From Demequinaceae bacterium UBA4004 (GTDB taxonomy: Bacteria > Actinomycetota > Actinomycetes > Actinomycetales > Demequinaceae): a DNA stretch of 9,027 bases. Shown here one piece after another: positions 1 through 5,685 of this stretch (position 1 is the stretch's first letter; each line of letters begins with the position of its first letter). The notes below the pieces were generated by a model. It was not told where the DNA came from, searched no databases, and saw only the letters and a list, made by a program, of their open reading frames with translations. A program made the position numbers and the translations under genes. Where the stretch lies: the NCBI GenBank assembly GCA_002384765.1, contig DGBM01000051.1, positions 1-9,027 on the forward strand. The letters run 5' to 3'.

Positions 1-422
1 TCTTCAACACCGTCTGGGACTACCAGACCATCATCCGCGAGCAGCTCATCGACTACGTGCGCTCGGCCGTGACGCACACGGGCGGCATCTCGCACCTCAA
101 GAAGCTCCTCGAGTTCGCCGCGCAGTACCACATCAAATCGGGCATGCACGGACCCACCGACGTGTCACCCGTGGGCATGGCCGCCGCGCTGCACCTGGGC
201 CTGTCGATCCACAACTTCGGCATCCAGGAGTACATGCAGCACGGCGAGAAGACCAACCAAGTCTTCCGCCAGACCTTCACGTGGAGTGACGGCTATCTGC
301 ACCCCGGCGCCGAGCCCGGGCTTGGCGTCACGCTCGATGTGGACGAGGCCGGCAAGTACCCCTACGAGCAGGCGTACCTGCCGTTCAACAGGCTCGCCGA
401 CGGCACGGTCCACGACTGGTGA
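1..422 (+). CDS. Mannonate dehydratase / RspA-like enolase-superfamily protein, C-terminal part
   Basis: The reading frame enters at base 3 and ends at a TGA at 420-422, giving the last 139 residues of a protein whose family is usually about 400 residues. The sequence follows the C-terminal half of E. coli RspA and the ManD group of sugar-acid dehydratases closely: EEQLIDYIR-like EQLIDYVR, THTGGIS, the GMHGPTDVSP block with the acid/base His at visible residue 49 (bases 147-149), NFGIQEYM, the YLHPG segment, and the terminal KYPYEQAYLP...DGTVHDW. The family dehydrates D-mannonate or D-gluconate to 2-keto-3-deoxygluconate, though many RspA-type members have low or unknown activity. The metal-binding barrel residues lie before the window, so substrate class cannot be judged. 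It converges on the kdgK-like gene, and its product would feed the same kinase and aldolase. Family assignment is firm; exact substrate is not. Confidence 0.9.
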   Translation, partial: FNTVWDYQTIIREQLIDYVRSAVTHTGGISHLKKLLEFAAQYHIKSGMHGPTDVSPVGMAAALHLGLSIHNFGIQEYMQHGEKTNQVFRQTFTWSDGYLHPGAEPGLGVTLDVDEAGKYPYEQAYLPFNRLADGTVHDW

Positions 423-424
423 CC

Positions 425-469
425 GCAGCGCGATTGACTGCAGCGCGATTGACTGCAGCGCGATCAACG
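425..469. repeat. 15-bp tandem repeat, about 2.7 copies
   Basis: The unit GCAGCGCGATTGACT is present perfectly at 425-439 and 440-454, and the first ten bases recur at 455-464 before the sequence diverges. It starts two bases after the stop codon of the upstream dehydratase gene, so it lies in the 3' untranslated region and is not translated in that frame. No function is evident. Replication slippage is a sufficient explanation. Confidence 0.8.
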
Positions 470-494
470 GGCCGCGGGTAGATGGGCCGACGGC

Positions 495-540
495 ACTGCG
501 CTAGCACCCCACGAATCGATCCGTGGCTGGCCAGCGCAGT
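495..540. terminator. Hairpin between convergent genes, possible bidirectional terminator
   Basis: ACTGCGCT at 495-502 pairs with AGCGCAGT at 533-540, and an inner pair CCACG (509-513) with CGTGG (522-526) encloses an eight-base loop, so the whole forms an interrupted stem. It lies 4 bases past the stop of the minus-strand kinase gene and about 70 bases past the stop of the plus-strand dehydratase gene, where a shared terminator would be expected. Neither side has a clear T run, so intrinsic termination is likely but not proven. The rest of the 423-544 gap holds only the tandem repeat. Confidence 0.5.
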
Positions 541-544
541 CTCG

Positions 545-1489
545 TCACCGCAGTGTTGAACCGGCCTCGGAATCCAGGAGGGCGAGCTCGCTGCGGGTCG
601 GCAACCCCTCCCAGTCACCCACCGCCGCCACCGCGAACGCCGCGGTGACGGTGCCGCGGTGGAGCGCGCCAACGGGGGAAAGCCCGTCAAGCACCCCGGA
701 CAGGAATCCGGCGGTGAAGGCATCGCCCGCGCCGACCGTGTCCCGCACCGCGACGGGGACGGCCAGCGCATCGTGCGCCGCGCCGCCATGCCAAACCGTC
801 GCACCACGAGCGCCCCGCGTGATGACGAGATGGCTCACGCCGGCCTCCCCGAGTTCGACCGCCGCAGACGCCTCATCCGCAGGCGCAACGAGCCCCAATT
901 CGTCCTCTGAGGCGACCACGATGTTCGCGCTGCGGACCAGCTCGGACAGCACCGGACCTGCCTGTGCGGGCGTCCACAGCTTCGACCGGTAGTTGACATC
1001 CACACTGACGAGCGCCCCTGCGCCTCGGGCGGCGCGGACCGCAGCGGCGACGGCATCGGCCGCCGACGACGAGAGCGCCGGGGTAATGCCCGTCACGTGC
1101 ACGATGCGCGGCGCATCGGCGACGCCAGCCTCAATGTCCGTCGCTGCGAGGGCGGAACCGGCCGATCCCGCACGGTAGTAGTTCACCCGTGAGACGTCGG
1201 CAACGCGCCGCTCCGCCAGCATGAGTCCGGTGGGTCGGCTCGCGTCGACAACGACCGTGTCCACTGCCACCGACTCGGCCCGCAGTGTACGGAGGATGTA
1301 GGCACCGAGTTCGTCGCCACCCACCCGACCGCACCAGCGCACCGAGTGACCCAGGCGCGCAAGCCCGATCGCGACGTTGGACTCGGCGCCGGCCATCGTC
1401 ATCGTCAGCGTCCCCCCAAGGCGCAGTGCAGTGCCCGTGCGGAGGCTGACCATCGTCTCGCCGAGGGTGACGACGTCGGGCCCAGTCAT
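545..1489 (-). CDS. kdgK: PfkB-family 2-keto-3-deoxygluconate/galactonate kinase
   Basis: This 314-residue cytoplasmic ribokinase-fold enzyme should phosphorylate 2-keto-3-deoxygluconate or its galacto epimer at C6 with ATP. Visible marks are the substrate-binding stretch GAESNVAIGLARLG (34-47), GRVGGDELG (54-62), the YYRAGSA motif (104-110) and DVNYR..LW (164-172) typical of KDG kinases, and the PfkB signature DTVGAGDAF (250-258) with the catalytic Asp at 256. Length is normal for the family. Its ATG overlaps the stop of the aldolase gene in an ATGA, suggesting translational coupling, and it is the last gene of the operon. In this context (dgoD, DgoA-like aldolase) the likely substrate is 2-keto-3-deoxygalactonate. 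E. coli uses an unrelated kinase, DgoK, for that step. KDG kinase class is well supported; the epimer preference is inferred. Confidence 0.9.
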   Translation of the reverse strand: MTGPDVVTLGETMVSLRTGTALRLGGTLTMTMAGAESNVAIGLARLGHSVRWCGRVGGDELGAYILRTLRAESVAVDTVVVDASRPTGLMLAERRVADVSRVNYYRAGSAGSALAATDIEAGVADAPRIVHVTGITPALSSSAADAVAAAVRAARGAGALVSVDVNYRSKLWTPAQAGPVLSELVRSANIVVASEDELGLVAPADEASAAVELGEAGVSHLVITRGARGATVWHGGAAHDALAVPVAVRDTVGAGDAFTAGFLSGVLDGLSPVGALHRGTVTAAFAVAAVGDWEGLPTRSELALLDSEAGSTLR

Positions 1490-2124
1490 GGCGACCCGTG
1501 CGAGGCGCGGGTCACGGCGAGGAACGCCGTGGCGCGTGCATCCAGTGCGGCCAGGTCACCGCCGCGAGCGGCATCCCCGACCAGGGGACTGCCCACTCCG
1601 ACCGCGACGGCGCCAGCCGCGAGGTAGTCGGCGGCGAGTGCGATGTCGACCCCGCCCACCGGGACAAACGGCACGTCGGGCAGTGGGTCGCGCAACGCGC
1701 GCAGGTAGGCGGGGCCGCCGAGGGCGGCCGGGAACAGCTTGACTGCGGTGACTCCCAGGTCCATAGCCGCGACAACCTCGGTCGGCGTGAACGCACCGGC
1801 AAGAACCGGTATGGCGCGTGCCACCGATTCGGCAACGCTCTCGGTGACCGCGGGGGTGACCATGAACCGAGCGCCGGCCGCTGCGGCGCTGTCGACGTCT
1901 TCGTGGGTGAGGACAGTACCGGCCCCGATGACGGCGTCGTCCGAGGCCACGCGGGCCAACTCGGAGATGACACGCAAGGCCTCCGTCGTGACCAACGACA
2001 CCTCGAGAAACCGAATGCCCGAGCCGATCAGGGTGCGCCCCGCCGCGATCGCGGCTTCAGGGTCCGTGCCGCGGATGATGACGAGCAGACGCTCGCGTCC
2101 GAGTTCATGCAGGAAGTTGTTCAA
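1486..2124 (-). CDS. dgoA: 2-dehydro-3-deoxy-6-phosphogalactonate/-gluconate aldolase
   Basis: A class I aldolase of the KDPG/KDPGal family, splitting the 6-phosphorylated 2-keto-3-deoxy acid to pyruvate and glyceraldehyde 3-phosphate. From a TTG start it has 212 residues, the family's normal size. Seen: LLVIIRG (13-19), catalytic Glu41 in LEVSL, GAGTVL (67-72), VTP (89-91), Schiff-base Lys129 in AVKLFPA, and PVGGV (155-159). Val156 sits where E. coli Eda has Thr161 and DgoA has Val154, a position linked to substrate epimer selection. Val45 replaces the Eda Arg49. Both favour the galacto-type enzyme. Start choice: GGTGAGG (2137-2131) precedes TTG at 2124 by 6 bases and follows the dgoD stop region. 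GTG at 2136 is an alternative with poorer ribosome-site spacing. An ATG at 2184 would run 52 bases into dgoD. The end overlaps the kinase start by four bases. Confidence 0.87.
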   Translation of the reverse strand: MNNFLHELGRERLLVIIRGTDPEAAIAAGRTLIGSGIRFLEVSLVTTEALRVISELARVASDDAVIGAGTVLTHEDVDSAAAAGARFMVTPAVTESVAESVARAIPVLAGAFTPTEVVAAMDLGVTAVKLFPAALGGPAYLRALRDPLPDVPFVPVGGVDIALAADYLAAGAVAVGVGSPLVGDAARGGDLAALDARATAFLAVTRASHGSP

Positions 2125-2132
2125 GATCGACC

Positions 2133-3278
2133 TCACCACTCCGCGAGCGAGCCATCGGAATGGCGCCACAACGGCGTGCGCCAACTGTGTCCGTGGACGT
2201 CGGCCGCCCGGACCGCCTGCTCATCGACGTCGATTCCCAAGCCGGGACCGGTAAGCCGTTCGATGTTGCCGTTCACGAACTGCAGCGGGGCCGTGTCGAC
2301 CACGTAGTCCAAGACCTCGGCACCACGGTTGTAGTGAATGCCGATGCTCTGCTCCTGGATCAGGAAGTTCGGCGTGGCGAAGCCGACCTGCAAGCAGGCG
2401 GCCAGTGCGATCGGGCCGAGCGGGCAGTGTGGGGCGAGTTGCACGTCGTAGACCTCGGCCATCGCCGCAATGCGACGCACCTCGGAGATCCCGCCCGCGT
2501 GTGAGAGGTCCGGCTGAGCCACCGCGATGCCGGCCTGCAGCACCGGCAGGAAGTCCTGTCGACTGTACAGTCGCTCGCCCGTCGCTATCGGGATAGACGT
2601 CGCCCGCGCGAGCTGCCCGATGAGGTGCGAGTTCTCCGGGACGACGGGTTCTTCGAGGAAGAACGGGCGCAGCGGCTCCAGCAGCGGGGCGACACGGCGC
2701 GCGTTTGCCAGCGTGAAGCGGCCATGGAAGTCGACGGCCACGTCGCGGTCCGGACCGAGCACCTCGCGTGCCGCGGCCACCCGTTCGAGGACGCCATCGA
2801 TCTCAGCGACGGTGCCCAGCGGCGCGATGGTGCCGGCGGCGTTCATCTTGACGGCGGTCAGCCCGACGTCGATCTGCGCCTGAATAGCGTCGGCAATTCC
2901 GCTCGGATTGTCGCCGCCAACCCAGCCGTACATGCGGATATGGTCGCGGACGTACCCGCCGAGCAGTTCGTAGACGGGGACGCCGAGTGCCTTGCCTTTG
3001 ATGTCCCACAGCGCCTGGTCGACGCCGGACACCGCGCTGCCGAAGACCGGGCCACCGCGATAGAAGCCGCTCTTGGTCAGCACCTGCCAGTGGTCCTCGA
3101 TGCGGGCGGGATCGGAGCCGACCAGGTGCTCCGCGAACTGATCCACGACCGTGCGCACGGCGTCGGAGTGACCCTCGAGGCTCGCCTCCCCCCATCCCAC
3201 GACACCCTCGTCTGTCTCGATCCTGACGAACAGCCATCTTGGCGGCACCAGAAACGTCTCGATCCGGCTAATCTTCAT
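2133..3278 (-). CDS. dgoD: D-galactonate dehydratase
   Basis: This enolase-superfamily enzyme dehydrates D-galactonate to 2-keto-3-deoxy-D-galactonate in the cytoplasm. From ATG at 3278 it has 381 residues; E. coli DgoD has 382. The resemblance runs end to end: MKISRIETFLVPPRW, ETDEGVVGWGE (21-31), GFYRGGP (71-77), QALWDIKGK (88-96), VAVDFHGR (180-187), FLEEPV (207-212), GERLYSRQDF (234-243), QPDLSHAGGI (255-264), APHCPLGPIALAAC (282-295), and the tail PLWRHSDGSLAEW. Metal ligands are Asp183, Glu209 and Glu235, with catalytic His185 and His284 all present, so it looks active. A ribosome site AGGA lies 9 bases before the ATG. The start overlaps the end of the gluconokinase gene by 11 bases; a longer upstream reading frame to 3326 lies inside that gene and lacks family similarity. 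Assignment is among the firmest in the window. Confidence 0.95.
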   Translation of the reverse strand: MKISRIETFLVPPRWLFVRIETDEGVVGWGEASLEGHSDAVRTVVDQFAEHLVGSDPARIEDHWQVLTKSGFYRGGPVFGSAVSGVDQALWDIKGKALGVPVYELLGGYVRDHIRMYGWVGGDNPSGIADAIQAQIDVGLTAVKMNAAGTIAPLGTVAEIDGVLERVAAAREVLGPDRDVAVDFHGRFTLANARRVAPLLEPLRPFFLEEPVVPENSHLIGQLARATSIPIATGERLYSRQDFLPVLQAGIAVAQPDLSHAGGISEVRRIAAMAEVYDVQLAPHCPLGPIALAACLQVGFATPNFLIQEQSIGIHYNRGAEVLDYVVDTAPLQFVNGNIERLTGPGLGIDVDEQAVRAADVHGHSWRTPLWRHSDGSLAEW

Positions 3279-3789
3279 GACTGAAGTTCCTCGCATCGGT
3301 CTGCGCGACGATGGCCTCGACGACATCTTCGGGGCTCTTCGAGATGTCCACGGTCAGGCCGAGCTCGTCGTCCTGGCGTTCCTCGAGGTCGTCGAACTGG
3401 GTCTGCAGCAGCGAAAGCGGCATGAACTCATGGTCCCTGGCTTCGATGCGCGCGCGGATCAGGTCGATATCCCCTTGGGCAAAGACCGTGAACATCGCCG
3501 GAGCGTACTCGCGGAGCAGGTCCCGGTAGTTGCGTTTGAGAGCGGAACACGCCACGACCACACCGGAACCCGCTCCGGTTGCCAGTGCCTCGCCTACCGA
3601 TTGCAGCCACGGCAGCCGTTGCACGTCGGAGAGGGCACGCCCCGACGCCATCCACTCCTTGTTCTGCGCGGAGTGCAGATTGTCGCCGTCGATGAACGGG
3701 ACGCCGAGTCGTGCCGCCAACAGGGCGCCGATGGTGCTCTTGCCCGAGCCTTGCACGCCCATGACAACGATCGGGGGACGCGATCCCAT
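3268..3789 (-). CDS. gntK: Gluconokinase (GntK/IdnK type)
   Basis: A small P-loop kinase of 173 residues, the usual length, that phosphorylates D-gluconate to 6-phosphogluconate. Visible: Walker A GVQGSGKST (11-19), DGDNLH (34-39), the gluconokinase block N..WMASGRALSDVQRLPWL (43-62), and the hallmark CSALKRNYRDLLRE (81-94), followed by the lid region FMPLSLLQTQFDDLEE (122-137). Two family-consensus positions deviate mildly: Ser for Pro after the DGD..H motif, and Gln for Asp before R58. The ATG is 3 bases after the stop of the upstream permease gene, with AAGGG about 7 bases before it. The end overlaps dgoD by 11 bases. Being inside the dgoD operon, it suggests that the cell handles gluconate and galactonate together, or that this kinase acts on a related aldonate. 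The gluconokinase family is clear; the actual substrate here is inferred. Confidence 0.92.
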   Translation of the reverse strand: MGSRPPIVVMGVQGSGKSTIGALLAARLGVPFIDGDNLHSAQNKEWMASGRALSDVQRLPWLQSVGEALATGAGSGVVVACSALKRNYRDLLREYAPAMFTVFAQGDIDLIRARIEARDHEFMPLSLLQTQFDDLEERQDDELGLTVDISKSPEDVVEAIVAQTDARNFSHED

Positions 3790-3792
3790 CGA

Positions 3793-4665
3793 TCAGCCCT
3801 TGGTCGCGCCGGCGGTCAGGCCGGAGACGATGTACTTCTGCAAGAACAGCGAGATCACGATAATCGGCAGGGTCATCACCACGGTGGCGGCCATGATGGC
3901 ACCCCAGTCGATGCTTGCGTAGGAGACAAAATTGAACACCGCGACAGGCAGTGTCTTGGTGTCCGCGCCGGTGAGCACCAGGGCGAACATGAAGTTGTTC
4001 CAGGAGAAGATGAACGACAGGATCCCAGCCGTGGCTATTCCCGGCACCGACAAGGGAAGAAGGATCCTGAAGAACGCGCCGATGTGCGTCAGTCCGTCGA
4101 CGAGGGACGCTTCCTCAAGCTCCAGTGGCAACGAGTCGAAGAAGGACATCATGATGTACGTACTGACCGGAATGAGGATGAACATGTGCGAGAGAATCAT
4201 CACGCCGTAACTGCCAACCCAACCGAGGTTGGCAAACACGTAAAACCACGGCACGAGCAGACTGATACCCGGGATAATTCTCGCCATGAGCACCACGAGC
4301 GCCGACTTCTGCATCGAGAACCGACTCATCGCAAAGGCGGCGGGCACGCCGAGCACAAGTGAGATCACGGTCGAACTTACGGCAATCCACAGGCTATTGA
4401 AGACGAATTTCAGATACCCACCGTCCCCCAGTACCGCCTTGTAGTTGTCCAAAATCGGGTCGAAGATGAACGCCTTGCTCGTATTTTGGATATCCACATT
4501 GGTCTTGAAAGACGACAACAGCATCCACAACAGCGGTCCGACAAAAATGACCACGATCAGGACTAGCATGATCGCGCGGAATATCGCGTATGCGGTGGGC
4601 TTGCGACGCTTCGGCTTAGGCTGCTCCCGCAGCACCGACTTCTCGGAAGTGTTGGTGGCGCTCAT
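3793..4665 (-). CDS. Carbohydrate ABC transporter permease, MalG-like
   Basis: An inner-membrane permease of the CUT1 sugar ABC family, 290 residues. A charged cytoplasmic N-terminus (1-26, Lys/Arg/Pro-rich) precedes about six membrane segments at roughly 28-50, 90-113, 122-142, 155-175, 208-230 and 258-277. The ATPase-contacting EAA loop is at about 184-205 (EEASLVDGLTHIGAFFRILLP, with Gly191 and Pro204). The C-terminus GLTAGATKG is typical of MalG-type partners. Its ATG overlaps the stop of the MalF-like gene in an ATGA, so the two are probably made as a coupled heterodimer. It pairs with the lipoprotein at 5686-7002. No ATPase gene is present in the window, so it presumably uses a shared ATPase encoded elsewhere, as with MsiK in actinobacteria. 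Transport substrate cannot be read from the permease itself. Confidence 0.93.
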   Translation of the reverse strand: MSATNTSEKSVLREQPKPKRRKPTAYAIFRAIMLVLIVVIFVGPLLWMLLSSFKTNVDIQNTSKAFIFDPILDNYKAVLGDGGYLKFVFNSLWIAVSSTVISLVLGVPAAFAMSRFSMQKSALVVLMARIIPGISLLVPWFYVFANLGWVGSYGVMILSHMFILIPVSTYIMMSFFDSLPLELEEASLVDGLTHIGAFFRILLPLSVPGIATAGILSFIFSWNNFMFALVLTGADTKTLPVAVFNFVSYASIDWGAIMAATVVMTLPIIVISLFLQKYIVSGLTAGATKG

Positions 4666-5585
4666 ACGTCGCTCTCTTTCTTACGTAACGTGAGCAGCCA
4701 CATGACCGCGAGAATCATCAGGAAGAAGATGATCAACACCGCGGAGGCCACTCCGAAGTCGTTGTACTGAAAGCTCAGTCCGTAGACGTAGATGTTGAGG
4801 GTTTCCGCCTCGTGGAAGGATCCGCCACCCTGACCCTTGGTCACGTATAACAGGTCAAACGTCTTGAGGGCATCGATCGCTCGGAGCACAATCGCGACGA
4901 CCACCACGGGCCTGACCAGAGGCAAGGTGACGTACCAGAAGCGTTGCCACGCGCTGGCGCCGTCGATCCTGGCCGCCTCGTCCGGCTCCTCGGGCAAGGA
5001 CGTCAGACCAGCGAGCAGGATGATGGCAACCATGGGGGTGAATTCCCAGATGTCCACCAAGAGGAGCGTCACCAGACTGGTTTCGGGATTCGACAACCAT
5101 GGTTGTGCAGGGATGCCGAACCAACCGAGGAATTGGTTCGCAAACCCGATGTTGGGCTCAAGGATGAGGCGCCACATCATGGCAACGGCGACGGGGGTCG
5201 CGACGAACGGCAACAGCATGGATACGCGAATCCACTTCTGCCCACGAAAAGCGCGCCGAAGCAGGAGTGCAATGCCCATCCCGGCGATCAGTTCGAGGAC
5301 AACGGCGCCGCCGGTGAATATTCCCGTGCGAGCGGCCGCCGGCCAGAACCTCTCGGTGTCCGTCAGGACACTCACATAGTTCTCTAAACCGATGAAGCGA
5401 AAGGGCGAACGCACGGATCCTTGCGCGTTGGTAAGACTCAGGTACAGCGTCCAGCCGATCGGAAAGGCTATGAGCAGCGTGACAAAGATCATCGCGGGCG
5501 CAGCGAACAGCCATTTTCGATGGGTGTTGGCCCATCGGGAGAAGACTTCTACGGGAGGTGACTTCTCGTCAGTTTTGATAGTCAT
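4662..5585 (-). CDS. Carbohydrate ABC transporter permease, MalF-like
   Basis: The first of two CUT1-family membrane permeases, 307 residues from the chosen ATG. Membrane segments are at about 25-50, 88-110, 122-140, 172-193, 225-236 and 278-300. The EAA loop is at about 202-222 (DEAARIDGASAWQRFWYVTLP; Glu203, Gly209, Pro222). It lacks the large periplasmic insertion of enterobacterial MalF, as is usual for Gram-positive members. Start choice: ATG at 5585 has a GAG-containing ribosome site about 9 bases upstream. ATG at 5594 sits directly against that site, and a TTG at 5630 has none, so both are less likely. A 100-base gap containing a strong hairpin separates it from the binding-protein gene. 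Its stop overlaps the start of the MalG-like gene. Substrate is inferred from the operon to be a sugar acid or its conjugate. Confidence 0.92.
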   Translation of the reverse strand: MTIKTDEKSPPVEVFSRWANTHRKWLFAAPAMIFVTLLIAFPIGWTLYLSLTNAQGSVRSPFRFIGLENYVSVLTDTERFWPAAARTGIFTGGAVVLELIAGMGIALLLRRAFRGQKWIRVSMLLPFVATPVAVAMMWRLILEPNIGFANQFLGWFGIPAQPWLSNPETSLVTLLLVDIWEFTPMVAIILLAGLTSLPEEPDEAARIDGASAWQRFWYVTLPLVRPVVVVAIVLRAIDALKTFDLLYVTKGQGGGSFHEAETLNIYVYGLSFQYNDFGVASAVLIIFFLMILAVMWLLTLRKKESDV

Positions 5586-5640
5586 GTGGTGCATCTCAAT
5601 CAGTGAGTCGACAGACAGTGAAGGGCGCAATCAACAGGAA

Positions 5641-5673
5641 GGTGCCTCTCCGACACTACGGCGGAGAGGCACC
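5641..5673 (-). terminator. Perfect 12-bp intercistronic hairpin between binding protein and permease
   Basis: GGTGCCTCTCCG (5641-5652) is the exact inverse of CGGAGAGGCACC (5662-5673), with a nine-base loop. On the transcribed strand it begins 12 bases after the stop of the binding-protein gene and is followed by a weakly T-rich TTCCTGTTGATT. In sugar ABC operons such a structure commonly protects the upstream mRNA from 3' decay or terminates part of the transcripts, giving more binding protein than permease. Which of the two applies here cannot be told from sequence. Confidence 0.75.
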
Positions 5674-5685
5674 CACCCGCGCTGA

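Noticed and set aside
425..469. CRISPR-like array
   Set aside because: The 15-bp copies are adjacent without spacers and number fewer than three.
2125..2184. ATG start of the aldolase at 2184
   Set aside because: It would add 20 residues encoded within the 3' end of dgoD that do not match the family; TTG at 2124 has a spaced ribosome site.
2748..2758. GGTCCGGACC, resembling the GntR palindrome, inside dgoD
   Set aside because: It lacks the TGTC/GACA ends, lies in coding sequence and is explained by codons of the conserved protein.
3277..4362. Long plus-strand open frame of 361 residues opposite gntK and the MalG-like permease
   Set aside because: His/Arg/Asp-rich antisense shadow; the opposite strand encodes two recognisable proteins.
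5586..5630. Extended TTG start of the MalF-like permease at 5630
   Set aside because: No ribosome site before it; ATG at 5585 has one and begins a normal N-terminus.
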